From positions 64,001-124,000 of the forward strand of contig WPIO01000194.1 in NCBI GenBank assembly GCA_009760855.2: a stretch of 60,000 bases of DNA. The letters are read 5' to 3'. This DNA is from Cristatella mucedo. Taxonomy: Eukaryota > Bryozoa > Phylactolaemata > Cristatellidae. The translations under genes were made by a program, and so were the position numbers. The first letter of the stretch is position 1. Every line of letters begins with the position of its first letter. This document shows positions 33,833 through 44,783 of the stretch, one piece after another. Below the pieces are notes generated by a model. That model made no database searches, was not told where the DNA came from, and worked only from the letters and a program-made list of their open reading frames with translations.

Positions 33833-36800
33833 ATGTATCGAAAAAGTCCTCAAAAAGGAAACTCCTTTCATACCGAAGCAAGAAGACTAATGAATATTGA
33901 TGATATAACTCCAAGTAAAAGTATCGCTTCTAGGCTTCATAAGTTCAAATTAGATTTTATTGGAGCAAGTGGAGAACATGAGAATATGTTCTTAAAAGAA
34001 GAGACTATTCTGCGACGGATATTTATGATTTCTTTAATAGTATAATACCAAAATATAATAATGCATTAAAAGAAGTAACAACTAGATTCTCTTCATTTAA
34101 CTTACAAACGAAGATTTCAGTTCACTCATATCACGTTCAAACTGACACACATTCTCAATGTGTTGTAACTGGTTCTAAGTTAGTTGCAGTTGTTAAAAGT
34201 TCTGCCTATACTAATATATTATTAGAGAACGATTACAATCGTTAAAAGAATCAATAGATACAATTATTAGCAAGAATTCAGGTTATGGTTGGAGATTGAT
34301 TGGTGTACCACGTATTGAGATTAATGTTTGTGAATATATTATTAGAGCAGGTTCACCTATTTACCATTACCAACTGGTTTAGCAAAGAAGTGGTGTTGTA
34401 TTAATATAAAGAATGAAGATAAATATTGTGCTTTATGGTGTGTATTACGATTCCTCAATCCTGTAAGTGTACATCCAAAGAGATACATCGATTTAATTAA
34501 TTAAGAACTAAATAAATCTCTTTCAAAATTTCAATGGCCACTCAAAGTAATTGATATTAAAAAACTAGGTAAACTATTTAATGTTAGAATAAATGTTTAT
34601 TATTATAATGACAAATCAGGTGTATATCCTCTAAGGATTGTATCAAGAAAATTAGAGTTTCCAAATAGACATATTAATCTTTTATTGATAACTAAATCTG
34701 AAATAGTCAATATGTATTGTTAAAGAACTTTAGTGGACTCTGTAGCACACCTAATAAAAGTGGATCAATATTTTATAGTCATAGGTGTATGGAAAAATTA
34801 TTTTCAGATGTAGATTTTCAGAATCATTCAGTTTTATGTAAAGGTCTTAACCGTAGTTATTCTAAATTAAAAATGCCCGGTATTGTTGAAAATAGGAAAA
34901 CAGGACGAACACAAGATACTAAATTTTTAAATTTTAGTGAACATGAAAAACTTATTAAGTCTCCATACGTTTGTTATGCAGATTTTTAGAGTTTGAATGT
35001 AAAGACATTTGATGTCTGTTATGAAAGTATAGTATCTAACAATATTAATCCAACTTATTGTTAGAGTAAATTAACAACAGGTAAATGTAGTAATAAATGT
35101 ACTAATATTTTACAAGTTCCATATGGCTTATTTGCAATTATTCTTGATATTAATGGAAAAGTATTAATATATAATGATATAAATGGAGGAAAGCCTTGCA
35201 TATTTTTAATAGAGGTAATGAGTGTGTGGAGTTATTTTTATAATTTATAATGAATGTTTCAAGCGAGTTGAAAGATAAGTTACTAGATCACACTGCTGTA
35301 GCTATTGTTTTTAATTCTGATGCTCGTAAACAGTTAAATGATTCTACTAGTTTTTGGATATATAATGATAAATTTGTTGCTGAGGAAAAGTAAATATAAA
35401 AGGAAGAGATCATTGTAATTTTACTGGTAAATTTAGAGGAGCAGCACACAAACTTTGTAACTTACTTGTTAGATTCAAAGAACCTAGTTGGAAACTTCCT
35501 ATCTTTATTCATAATTTAAAAGGATATGACTCTCATTTGATTGCGAAAGGAATGTTAAAATTTAGTCTTAATAGTAAACCTGTTGCACATAATATGGAGA
35601 ATCATGTGTCAATACCATTTGATAAATTTGAGTTCAAAGATTCTTTTAATTTTATGAATAATGGTTTAGGCGATATTATTACTTCATTAAAGAAAGCCAA
35701 TTCAAATTTTGATGGTTAAATTGATATCTTTAAAAGATTATATCCAGATATTGATGTTAAGATTCTCAACGATGTTATATCAAGAAGAGGTATGTATCCT
35801 TATGAGTACAAGGATTCTTTTGATAAATTCAATGAGACCAAGATTACATTGATAAAAGCATTTAACAGTAAACTCACTTTTGATAAATGTATTACTGCTG
35901 AAGACCATGAACATGCACTAAATGTATTTAAACTTTTTAACATGAAAAATTTAGGAGATTATCAATACAATTTATCTTTATACAGATGTTACACTACTTG
36001 CTGATTCCTATGAAGCATACAGAAACAGTTTTATTGAGCTGTTTAAACTAGATCCTGCTCACTATCTATCTGCACCACACTATGCATGGTCTTTTACTTT
36101 GTTCTATACCAAATGTACTGTAAATGTATTAGGTAAGAAGAAAGGAGACTCACAACTACATCAAAAGTTTAAGGAATCAATAAGAGGTGGAGTCTGTCAA
36201 GTCAGTAAAAGACTTTGTAAAGCTAGTGGCAATAATCATATTGCGTACTGGGATGCTACAAGTTTATATCCAACAGTTATGATGTGGTGCTTACCTATTA
36301 CAGAACCTTTTGAAGATGATTTAGTTAATTGGTCACTTGAAAAAATAAAGTCACTACCTGAAGATTGTGAAACAGGAGTTTTTGTCTTATGTGATTTAGA
36401 GTACCAAAAGGAATTACATGATTTACATAATGATTATCCACTTTGTCCTAAAAGTAGAGTTGTTGATAATTTCGAGTTTTCAAGATACTGACAACTGTTA
36501 GATTAGTAAAAACGTGTTAGATTAGTAAATACAGGAAAGGATAAGAATGATTCATTATATATTAAATTAATGAGAGATCCTAGGCTTAAAGAAATTAGAC
36601 GCTTTGATAAATCACTAGGTGGTTTCAAAAACTCAAGGAAGACTACACTTCTAAACAAACCAATGTTTATAGGTGTTGCAATTCTTGATTTATAAAAATT
36701 AAACATGCAAAGGTTTTAATATGACACATTGACGGCTAATTAATGATAGATTAAGTTTAATATACACTGATACTGATTCATTAGTTGTTGCTATTAAAAG

Positions 36801-37311
36801 TGAAAACTTTGAGAAAGACATGTTTTATATTAAAGACTGGTTTCACAAAGATGAGTTCGGTACAGTCAAAGATTAAATGAATGGAGCAAAGATTGACGAA
36901 TTCATTGCTTTAAGACCAAAACTATATTCTGCTGCTTCTACTAAACCAATTATGAAAGCAAAGGGTGTTCCAAAAGAAGTAATTATTAATTCAAAGATAA
37001 CACATAATGAATACATTCAATGTCTAACTGGAGCAAATGAAATGTATGCTGATAATCTTGATACTAAAGACTTTGATGAGTCACTTGATAGAGATTTCTA
37101 TCGTATGACACAAAGTAAACATACTATTATTACAAAGAATCTTAAGAAAAAAGCACTATCAGCATTCGAATCAAAACGTTACTGGTTAGATTGTGGTTGT
37201 TGTAATTATGCATACGGTCATTACAAGATAGCAGAAGCACTAAACAATGGTACTAATCCAGGTCACTGTAAAATTTGCAATATTAGTATAGATGCCAACA
37301 AGAAAGATTAA
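33833..37311 (+). pseudogene. polB: protein-primed family B DNA polymerase (Polinton PolB), broken
   Basis: The product is the element's replicative DNA polymerase. Seen in order: an N-terminal domain with a WCCINIKNEDKYCALWCVLR stretch (about 34390-34450); exonuclease block YADF followed by TAG (34975-34989); DHCHFTGKFRGAAHKLCN (35408-35461), typical of DNA_pol_B_2; HNLKGYDSHLI (about 35508-35541); palm motif A WDATSLYPT (36249-36275); an NKPMFIGVAILDL block (36657-36695); motif C YTDTDSL (36763-36783); and C-terminal RPKLYSA (36913-36933). Breaks include stops at 34987, 35064, 35717 and 36874, plus several frameshifts (for example near 34020, 34230, 34370 and 36000). The start at 33833 is supported by an 'atatag' just upstream. 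It is not functional as read. Confidence 0.9.
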
Positions 37312-37466
37312 AATATTAAACCTTTACCAGTAAAGAGAGTTGGATTTTCAGATAAATCAAAAAAGAAAGAGGATACAAGACTAGTTGATATACAAGAAGA
37401 GGTAGAGTTATACGAGTCAATAGAGACATTAAATAGGAACTTGCAAAATTATTTTACTTTTATAGG

Positions 37467-37757
37467 ATGGATTCCCAAGAAATCGATGTTACCAGTTCGG
37501 ATAGTGAGTCAGAGTATTCAGAGGATTCAAACGATGACCCTGATTATCAAATGGAAACGTAATCTGAATCTGAGTCTTACGAATTTGAAGTATCATATTA
37601 CATTGAAACAGAATCGGAATCAGAATCAGAAGAGGGTAAAGATCTAGAAGAACTTCTATTTGGTAAACAATATGAAGAACTCACCAATGAGGAAGTAAAA
37701 GTATACGAAGAGTATTTTGAATCATTGGTAGATAGCTCAGAAGAGGAAGAGATTTAA
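37467..37757 (+). pseudogene. acidic Ser/Glu-rich protein
   Basis: A frame of 96 codons begins ATG at 37467 after 'tatagg' and ends TAA at 37755. It has one in-frame TAA at 37560-37562. The product is strongly acidic (Glu/Ser runs, ending SSEEEEI). No family was recognised. It lies just after polB, so it could be an early or regulatory protein, but that is a guess from position. Confidence 0.55.
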
Positions 37758-37790
37758 TTTCAATTAAATAATAAAAATCGTATCTAGAAA

Positions 37791-38015
37791 ATGGATGTCT
37801 CAAGAATTTTAAGTTGTGGACGATCTAAAGAAATTGCAGTAAAAATCTGTGTTCAGACACTTAAAGGCCATGATCAACGTATAGTTAAACATTCACTAGA
37901 CAAACTCATTCTGGATATTTAGAGTTCTTATGTTAGTATTCTTATAGATGTATGTGATACATGTGACAAACTAATGGAGAGTCGTTGTAAGATAAATGAG
38001 ATGCTCGAGGAATAA
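37791..38015 (+). pseudogene. small paralogue array, member 1
   Basis: It starts MDVSRILSCGRS right after 'tatctagaaa'. The frame holds 74 codons with one TAG at 37920. Its CDTCDKLMES segment matches the CDI-x-(D/Y)EID-x-S region of the next members. No known family was recognised. Confidence 0.5.
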
Positions 38016-38085
38016 ATAAAAAGTCTAAAACACCAAAAAAACAGGAGTGGTGATTAATTAATTTTCTATAAGTCATTCATTAAAA

Positions 38086-38281
38086 ATGGAAGATGAAATT
38101 GCAAGGATCATTTAATGTTATCATTCAATGATGATGTTTCTGAGATATTTAAATCAGTTCTTATGATGGTGATTATATTAAATTTTATAAAGATATAAAA
38201 CAAATTGATATGAATACTATTGATATTCTTTCAGCGAAATGTGATATATCTAATAAGTTGAAAAACACTTGTGATAGATGA
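38086..38281 (+). pseudogene. small paralogue array, member 2
   Basis: It starts MEDEIARII and then breaks (TAA at 38113). A shifted frame ends in a CDISNKLKNTCDR segment like member 1. It is heavily decayed, and assignment rests on this short similarity and on position. Confidence 0.4.
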
Positions 38282-38366
38282 GTAGACGGTTGTTATCCAT
38301 TTGCAATATAATTGATTTTTCTTTTATCTGTGTGCATGTATTTTATTTTTTATTATTATATATGTA

Positions 38367-38593
38367 ATAGATATTGCAATAATACTAGCTAATGACTACC
38401 GTAGGAGATATGCATTTAAACTTAGTATTAGAATTTTTAGAAATTTTGACATTAAAGATGTAAAATTAAGTTATTATATTAATAAGTGTCCTATTTCAAC
38501 TATAGAAAAGTTAATTACATATGTGATATATTTGATGAAATAGACAAGAGTGAAGAATTGGCAAATTCTATTTATGAAAGTGTTTTTCAATAA
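38367..38593 (+). pseudogene. small paralogue array, member 3, start codon lost
   Basis: The sequence after 38370 aligns with member 4 (gatattgca.gagtacta/ataatact.). The position of the ATG reads ATA at 38367-38369. It ends near ...SIYESVFQ with TAA at 38591. Frame breaks are present. Confidence 0.5.
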
Positions 38594-38606
38594 TATATAG
38601 AAAATG
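38592..38606 (+). promoter_or_regulatory. start-proximal TATATAGAAAATG motif
   Basis: aatatatagaaaATG at member 4 of the small gene array. It is one of the recurring start-proximal motifs of this element. Confidence 0.6.
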
Positions 38607-38861
38607 GATATTGCAAGAGTACTAGATAATAACTATGGAATATTATATCTACATTGAGTTTGTGTCAGACTTTTTGAATATTTTAGCATAAGTGATGAAA
38701 TAAATTAATTCATTATAATATTAACCTACTTGTTTCAACTACAAAAAATTACTTAAATATGTGATATATACTATGAAATAGATGAGAGTAAAAGTCTACC
38801 AGCTTCTATTTATAATAGTATTTTTGATTTATTCATTATTTTATTTTTTATTATTAAATAG
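38604..38861 (+). pseudogene. small paralogue array, member 4
   Basis: It starts MDIARVLDNNYG directly after 'tatatagaaa' and ends LPASIYNSIFDLF..., with TAG at 38859. Stops break the middle. Members 3 and 4 are clearly related by eye, with a CDI(F/Y)xEID(K/E)S block in both. Confidence 0.55.
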
Positions 38862-38864
38862 GAA

Positions 38865-39343
38865 ATGGAATCCGTTACTGACCCAATGCTAGCAACTTCT
38901 GCAATGGCACTTAAATCTTACGTTGATTATCTTGTTAGATCAAGAATGACAGCATATGACGAGCAACAACTCAATTCGGATATTTCACTTATGACTGATT
39001 CATCTGTTAAGAAACTCTATTTTGATGAAGCAGAAGCTGAAGCACAGAAGAATAATAATACTGCTCAAACTGAAGTTCTATAAGGTCTTGTGGAGAGAGT
39101 TAGATCTAAAGTGATGCTCTTCTCGATGATCCTAGTGAGATTGCTGATTATACGACTTGGATGGCAACACAACTTCCATCAATGTCTACAGTCATATCGG
39201 GAGTATCTGGTGTTAAACCTGATATCATTGGAATTGTTAAAGGCGAGTGTTACGCAGTTCTACCAACTATTACTGGAGATAACAATGCAAATCAAAAAGC
39301 AGCTGAGGCAGCACTAGCACAACCCGATCCAAGCCCTGTTTAA
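38865..39343 (+). pseudogene. unknown Polinton gene (MESVTDPM...)
   Basis: The N-terminal frame 38865-39083 ends at TAA (39081) and reading resumes at about 39090. After one frameshift between 39115 and 39160 it continues to 39343 (ending QPDPSPV). The protein is Ala/Gln-rich, without membrane segments or recognised motifs. I cannot name a function. Confidence 0.5.
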
Positions 39344-39366
39344 TTAAAACAAATTAAATATAAAAA

Positions 39367-39382
39367 CAATATATAGAAGATG
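39367..39382 (+). promoter_or_regulatory. start-proximal TATATAGAAGATG motif
   Basis: caatatatagaagATG at the start of the gene at 39380. Confidence 0.55.
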
Positions 39383-39754
39383 AACATCGAAAAGAAGTAA
39401 AGACTGTCTTGAAAAAGCACAAGGACAACAACATTCAAACTTTGGAATCTGTTCTTATCCAATGGGTAGAACTGAAGACATCAGATCAACTCTGTAAGAC
39501 GCTGTAAAACTAGTATTAGAATATAAAGCACTTAGAATTAATCAATCTGATCAAAAATAGGAAATGTATTTTCTAAAGTTAGAGTTGGTTCAATCTTTGA
39601 AGAGTTCCTTAAACACTTAAAATAGAAACAAAATAGTATGCGATATGAAGCTTACTCTAAACAAATATAACTAACTAAACACATGAAAGAAGCAGGTAAT
39701 AGTTTTGTTATTCCAGAAGAATTGATTAAAGAGAATATGTATTGGAAGATTTAA
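39380..39754 (+). pseudogene. unknown Polinton gene, tail-to-tail with the fibre-like gene
   Basis: ATG at 39380 follows 'atatatagaag'. Frames are broken. The last part (FVIPEELIKENMYWKI) ends TAA at 39752-39754, overlapping by a few bases the stop of the minus-strand gene at 39751. No family was recognised. Confidence 0.45.
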
Positions 39755-40827
39755 ATAGGTTCTTCAGCTGGAGGACTATCTTCAGCAGGTTCTTCACGTT
39801 CAAGTGGTTCATTAGTTTCAGATTGGATTGTTGGATAAGGACGAACAATAGCATTACAAATTTTTTAACTTCTTCCTCAAAAGTTACTGTTTCAGTCGTT
39901 TCTAGAAAGCAATTTAAGGATAGTGCTATATACGAAGTTGAAAATACACTTCGTTCACTAGGAAAACCTTTTAAACAAATAATTGGTATATCATTTATCA
40001 ATCTTTTCTGCTCATTAAGAATACAAGTTCCAAATATTTGAAATTTAAAATTAGGATTTATTTCTGCTGTTGGAAGTGGAGCAATAGTTTTCGTTTTTGA
40101 ATCAGGTGTTTGATATGTTGTTAAAATCACAAATAATCCTTTAGATAATGCAGTATTAAATATATTTTAAGGAGTATTTATCAATCCATCATCTTCTATT
40201 TCTCTTATTTGTGTCTTTAATGTTGAATCAATAGCAATTAAAAATCTTATTCTTCCAACATTTCCGTCAGATATTCTATTTAGATAACCGAGGTTAACAC
40301 CATCAGTTGGATTAGCAGGATCAGTTACAATTATAATTAAATTTTTTTGTATGTCTAAATTACCATTAACTGTTCCACATGTAAATCAAAAAAGTTGTTA
40401 TCGATGTACTATTTATTTGGAACAGTAAGATCAAGGTCTGGATTTACACCAGCAAATGGACTTTCACAGGTATATCTGCTTGAAGTTTCACTAGCACATG
40501 AAACATTAACTTTAATACTACCATTTACAACTAGATTTCCTCTAATTGCTCTGTCTGTAAGTGGTAGTTTAGTATCAGCATAATCCTTCGTTGCAGCATC
40601 ACTAAGATTTATGGGAATAGCAAGATCAACTATTCTAAAATTATTCATATTGATATCTCTATTGTTTGTAGTAGATCTAGAAATATTAGTAACAAAATCA
40701 CCAGCATCAACCGGATCACCTTAATTTTTTATAGGATTTCCATTCATGCTTAGATTTCCACTGAGTATATCCCCAGTCTTTCTAACACAATTCTTTGATG
40801 TTTTTCCTCTACTTCTTTTTCATAACA
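39751..40827 (-). pseudogene. phage tail-fibre-like protein 1
   Basis: ATG at 40827 follows TTGTATAGAA. The N-terminal part has NLSMNGNPIKN (with a TAA next to it) and MNNFRIVDLAIPINLSDAA followed by TKDYADTKL. These are copies of the repeat seen in trimeric phage tail-fibre shafts ('N-L-D-M-x-x-x-x-I-x-N-L-G-x-P-x-x-x-x-D-A-A-T-K-x-Y-V-D'). The C-terminal end is acidic and Pro/Glu-rich (EEPAEDSPPAEEPI). A fibre role (attachment) is inferred from the repeat only. Frameshifts and stops occur near 40720, 40405 and 39840. Confidence 0.6.
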
Positions 40828-40836
40828 TTTCTATAC
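40825..40836 (-). promoter_or_regulatory. start-proximal TATAGAAATG motif
   Basis: Minus-strand TGTATAGAAATG. The TAG inside it is also the stop codon of the upstream fibre-like gene 2. Confidence 0.6.
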
Positions 40837-41693
40837 AATACTAATAATAAAATCTATAAAAGTAATACCACTAGCAACTGTAAATTTACCAATAGCATAT
40901 CCACACGTCCCATCAATGTTAATTATTAAAACTACTGTACCACTTACACCATAAGTAATATCACTAGTTAATTCTACATAAGAATTAGTTTTATTAGTTG
41001 CATACATATTATTAGATACCATACTAAAATTATGTAATACTCCTGGAAAAAATGTCTTAAGATTAGTATTGCATGCTATGATTTTTCCAGTAGCTGCAAC
41101 AACAGGTATATCACCAGGTGTAACTTGTTTAGGTTGAAATGCATTACCTGTACTTCCGTTAGCAGTAATATTTAAACCTAACATATCAAGATAGAATATA
41201 CTTGGATAACTGCCATTCAAACATGAGTATTTAAATGTTACTTGTATATTAGTATCAACATATTGCTTTGTTGCTACATCAGAAACTTTTACATTCATAA
41301 TATTTCAATTTCCCATACCAATGCTTGACATAGCTTTACCTTGAAAAACTGCTGTCAACCTTTTTAGAAATCCATAGTTTATTACTTTATAAGGTCTTAA
41401 ATCTGAGTTAACAGTTCCATCTGCTAAATTACCAAATATAACTAAAACATTTTTACAATTCAATTGTGATTCCATTAATGCATTTTTTTTGGTAATAAAT
41501 CAGTTAGACTTGATACTTTTGCTATTGCTCCTGAAGGATTACTAATAACAGTGTTAGTAGCACTTGTACTGAGTGCATAATCTAATCCTATAGCATCAAC
41601 ACTGTTAACAGGAATTCCTAAATTAGTTATTCTATTATTCTTTGCATCAAGATTAGTATAAATATTACCATTGACTGTTTTCACTTTGTCCAT
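40831..41693 (-). pseudogene. phage tail-fibre-like protein 2
   Basis: It starts MDKVKTVNGN at 41693. It has NNRITNLGIPVNSVDAIG near the N terminus and VSDVATKQYVDTN at about 41270, both fibre-shaft repeat units. A Gly/Thr-rich C-terminal domain follows, ending at TAG 40833-40831. It is broken between about 41475 and 41300. Its stop codon is part of the start-proximal motif of gene 1, three bases away, so the two genes look like a tandem pair. Confidence 0.6.
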
Positions 41694-41705
41694 TACTTAG
41701 AATAT

Positions 41706-42490
41706 ATGATGAAAAAAGTAGAGAGAGGTAAAGGAGTTGAAGAAGATTTACAAAGTGAAATTAAAAAAACTAAGGAAGTGTTAGAAGGTGTTAAAACGGC
41801 AACAAATGTAGGTGAAAAGTGGTTACAAGACTTGTTCCTAAACTTGCAGAAAGATTATCACTTCAAGCATCTGAAAAAATTGCAGCAGCTGTTCCTAAAG
41901 TCTTACAATCTCTTAAAGTTATTGGTGCACGTGCAAATGTATTAGGTGGATTCTTATCAGGTTTTACATGAATAGTCGATTTAAGTTTATTTATTAAAGG
42001 AATAGTAGACGATATTACTAGTGGTAAATACGGACAATTGTTTTGGAAAACAATGTAAGAAAAAAAGGATTGCAAAAGATGATTCAATCTTTAGAAATAG
42101 TTCATACGATTAATGATGTATTACTTATAGCAGAAAAAAATAATTATCCTTGGCAATGGAATCTTAGTCAATATTAAAGTGAAGTGTTTGGAATGGAAGT
42201 AAATTGGGATGCATCACAACTTGATCCTAAATCCTGGTCTAAGAATTTCATAGAGACAAGGACAGAGGGCGTTCTTCCTGCTATTCCTGCACTGTTGCTA
42301 CTATTGCAGCAATTATTGGAGATGTTGGAACAGGTATTTCAATTGCAGTTACTGTAGCAGGTTTAATAAAAAAAGTTAACAGCTGAAACAATGTTCAATG
42401 GTAAAGCACCATCAATGATGACAAAGGATCAAAGAATGGAAGCTTTAAATTTACAAAGCGAAAGGTTAAGCAACGCTATTGAGGATTTGA
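41706..42490 (+). pseudogene. unknown Polinton gene with hydrophobic segments
   Basis: It starts MMKKVERGKGVEEDLQSEI (41706), head-to-head with the fibre-like pair. After frameshifts near 41815 and 42270 it shows a Val/Gly-rich hydrophobic stretch, a second hydrophobic Leu/Ile-rich stretch, and the end ERLSNAIEDLN at about 42490. The layout (charged start, then hydrophobic helices) could fit a membrane-active minor virion protein, but there is no motif to prove it. Confidence 0.45.
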
Positions 42491-42495
42491 ATTAA

Positions 42496-42813
42496 ATGAT
42501 ATAAGCAATTAATTTAGGAATTGATATTAATGTATCTGGTAAGTTACGGAAAAGTGAAGTAAAAAAACGATTAATGTGCACTAAAAAAGGAAGAATACTA
42601 GTTGTAGAGGGTGGAGTAGATTTTGCACCTAAATTGAAAAGAGATATAAGAAAAGTTGAAGCAACTTCACTTGGAGGAAAAAAGCACAGTGACTATAAAG
42701 CGGAGAGTGCTATTTTGCTTAGCAACCTTTATGCACAGGGGGAAACACCAGGAGAAATGTATAGAAAGGTTAACAAGTTGTTAGTAGAATTAGAACTATC
42801 ATGTATCAATTAA
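42496..42813 (+). pseudogene. unknown small Polinton gene
   Basis: A frame open from 42574 to 42813 (starting MCTKKGRILVVEGG), with probable coding sequence back to about 42496. It is basic, with LKRDIRKVEATSLGG in the middle. No family was recognised. Confidence 0.4.
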
Positions 42814-42818
42814 AAATC

Positions 42819-43388
42819 TTAGCATCTACCTAGTTTGTTATTATCATCTAAACAATAAGTAAAATTAAGAAGTGCGAAATCTAAATGGAGTTTTATAGCT
42901 GCCATATCTCTCGCTTCAGCTGCTGCAACATCAGTGTCAAAATATCCCAAGAAATATCGATGTTTATCTGTTGTAATATATTATTGGTATTTATTATCTC
43001 TTCTATGGAAACTGACACTTATAAAACTGGAACTATTATTTGTTTTTCTTCCGTTATTTCTCATATTTTCAGAATGTGTCGCAAGTCTTAAATTACTAAT
43101 TTTATTATCTGATCTAATCCCACTATTGAGGTCAATTTGAAAGATAGGAATTTCATTTTTACAAATTAACCAAGCAATATGGTTTGCTGTATATATTTTT
43201 ACATCTGTTTTTATAACTATATATCCTTTTTTATTTTTTGTTCCAGCTTCACTCCCTGCTTTTGCAGTTCCTGTTTTATCAACTTTCCAGACAAACTTAC
43301 CTGTTATTGCATTACAATCCAATAATCACAGAACACTATCTCTCTATTGAGTAACTTCTCTAACTCTTGTACAACCATCACCTGACAT
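42819..43388 (-). pseudogene. HNH endonuclease with AP2-type domain, broken
   Basis: It starts MSGDGCTRVREVTQ at 43388. It has KKGYIVIKTDVKIYTANHIA, then NKISNLRLATHSENMRNN (about 43043-43096), then SSFISVSFHRRDNKYQ. Further downstream, in another frame, is a YFLGYFDTDVAAAEARDMAA segment. This order is that of HNH homing-type endonucleases followed by an AP2 DNA-binding domain. The family's catalytic '(I/V)DHxNG' is here QIDLNSG, so the key His is missing. A frameshift lies near 42980. Confidence 0.75.
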
Positions 43389-43428
43389 TTTTCTGCACGA
43401 TTTTATTAATCTGTTTAAAATATTTTAT

Positions 43429-43442
43429 TATATATAGAAATG
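43429..43442 (+). promoter_or_regulatory. start-proximal TATATAGAAATG motif
   Basis: ttatatatagaaATG directly before the PLA2-like gene. Confidence 0.65.
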
Positions 43443-44212
43443 AGTCATCAAGAAGTCAAACTCGCATTGTCAGACCATCAAGTAAAAATAATACATAAAT
43501 CAATGGAACCTATATCAATCAGACTTAAGCACCAAGATTTATCTGAATCTGTTTCTTTACTTGTTACTAATACTCAACTAAAAAAATATAAAGAAGTAGA
43601 AGTGCTAATAAAGGATCGCAATTGAATCTTTCATTGAAACAATTAAAACAAAATAGAAAAGTTGGTTCCGGTATTGTAGATATAATAAACAAATTATCTG
43701 GTGGTACAGAGTTTAATTTAAAATTGCCGAAAGATGCAAAGAGTGGATTGGTTCCTGGAGGTTCATTCAATAATACTGGAGATTACTCATTTGCTGGTCC
43801 AGGCACCAAGTTTAGAAAACGTTTAGATGAAGGATATAAGGGTGTGAATGCACTTGACAGAGCAGCATGAGTCGACGATAGTCTTTACACTGAGACACCA
43901 TCTGATCCCTAACCAAAACGAACAGAAATGAGAAACCTATCAGACTTAGTTGTAGCAGAATCTGCTGCTAGCATTGCACTCGATCCTAAACAACCAGCTT
44001 ACGTTAGAGAAGATGCAAAGACTGTTGCAGCAATAATGGCGGCTAAGGCAAAATTAGGTTTAGGCATTGGTTGAAGCATTCTTGATAGTAAATTCGTAAT
44101 AGAATTCTTAAAAGATAAATTGAGTAATCCTTCAAGTAAACGTAACATAACTAATTATGCAAAAACTGTTGTTGATGAAGTGGTATCAATAAGACATAAA
44201 ATATATAAATAA
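43440..44212 (+). pseudogene. PLA2-like virion protein, broken
   Basis: It starts MSHQEVKLALSDHQVK right after 'tatatagaa'. After a stop/frameshift at about 43623 it shows SFAGPGTKFRKRLDEG and NALDRAA, followed by TGA (43868). This resembles the 'GPG...D.AC..HD..Y' phospholipase A2 domain carried by capsid proteins of parvoviruses and some Polinton-like elements. At the catalytic site the Cys position is a TGA stop and the His-Asp reads Asp-Asp, so the enzyme would be dead even if read through. It ends HKIYK-TAA at 44210. Confidence 0.65.
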
Positions 44213-44307
44213 CTAATCTAATTTTTATTTTTGTTTTACATGTGTATTTTTAGTATCTAATAATCTGCAGGATTGAATTTATCCTGTGATTGTTTTTTCA
44301 CTATATT

Positions 44308-44754
44308 TTAAACTTTAACTTGATAAACCTTCAATCTAATGCTAAGTCTTTCTTCTGAGTTATAAGTATCTGTAGTAACCTGTGATTCATTAGGAATACC
44401 AGTAACAGCAAAGTCATTACAAAACTTTTGAAGTATTTCAGCAACACTAGTGAATTTAATCTGTTTGGTCTTTTGATCAAAGAATATACTTGGTATATTT
44501 CCAAATGCAATTCTAATACCAATAGTTGAGCGAGCACTCATATCATATTCACTGTATTCAAGTTGTATACTTGCTCTATTAGCAACATCTTCAAGTACAG
44601 GTCTCATATCTTCTGTAATATACCTTCATGCATTGAATTAGGATTTAGAATCTTTACTAATTTTCTCTTCAATGTGAATGCCTGCTTGTTTTCCTTTAGA
44701 AATTGCGACTGCAGCATTTTCGAGTAACACGAATTTTTTATTCTCCGTTTCCAT
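44308..44754 (-). pseudogene. unknown Polinton gene (METENKKFVLLE...)
   Basis: ATG at 44754 follows TTGTATAGAA. The N-terminal part ends at a stop near 44640. The frame 44607-44308 (MRPVLEDVANRAS...) continues it, with IAFGNIPSIFFDQ inside, and ends SIRLKVYQVKV. No family was recognised. Confidence 0.45.
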
Positions 44755-44762
44755 TTCTATAC
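44752..44762 (-). promoter_or_regulatory. start-proximal TATAGAAATG motif
   Basis: Minus-strand GTATAGAAATG at the start of the gene at 44754. Confidence 0.6.
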
Positions 44763-44783
44763 AAGGAAAAGAAAATATTTAAA

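Noticed and set aside
42885-43140. Two hydrophobic + strand frames
   Set aside because: They are antisense shadows of the HNH-AP2 gene, whose conserved blocks read on the minus strand.
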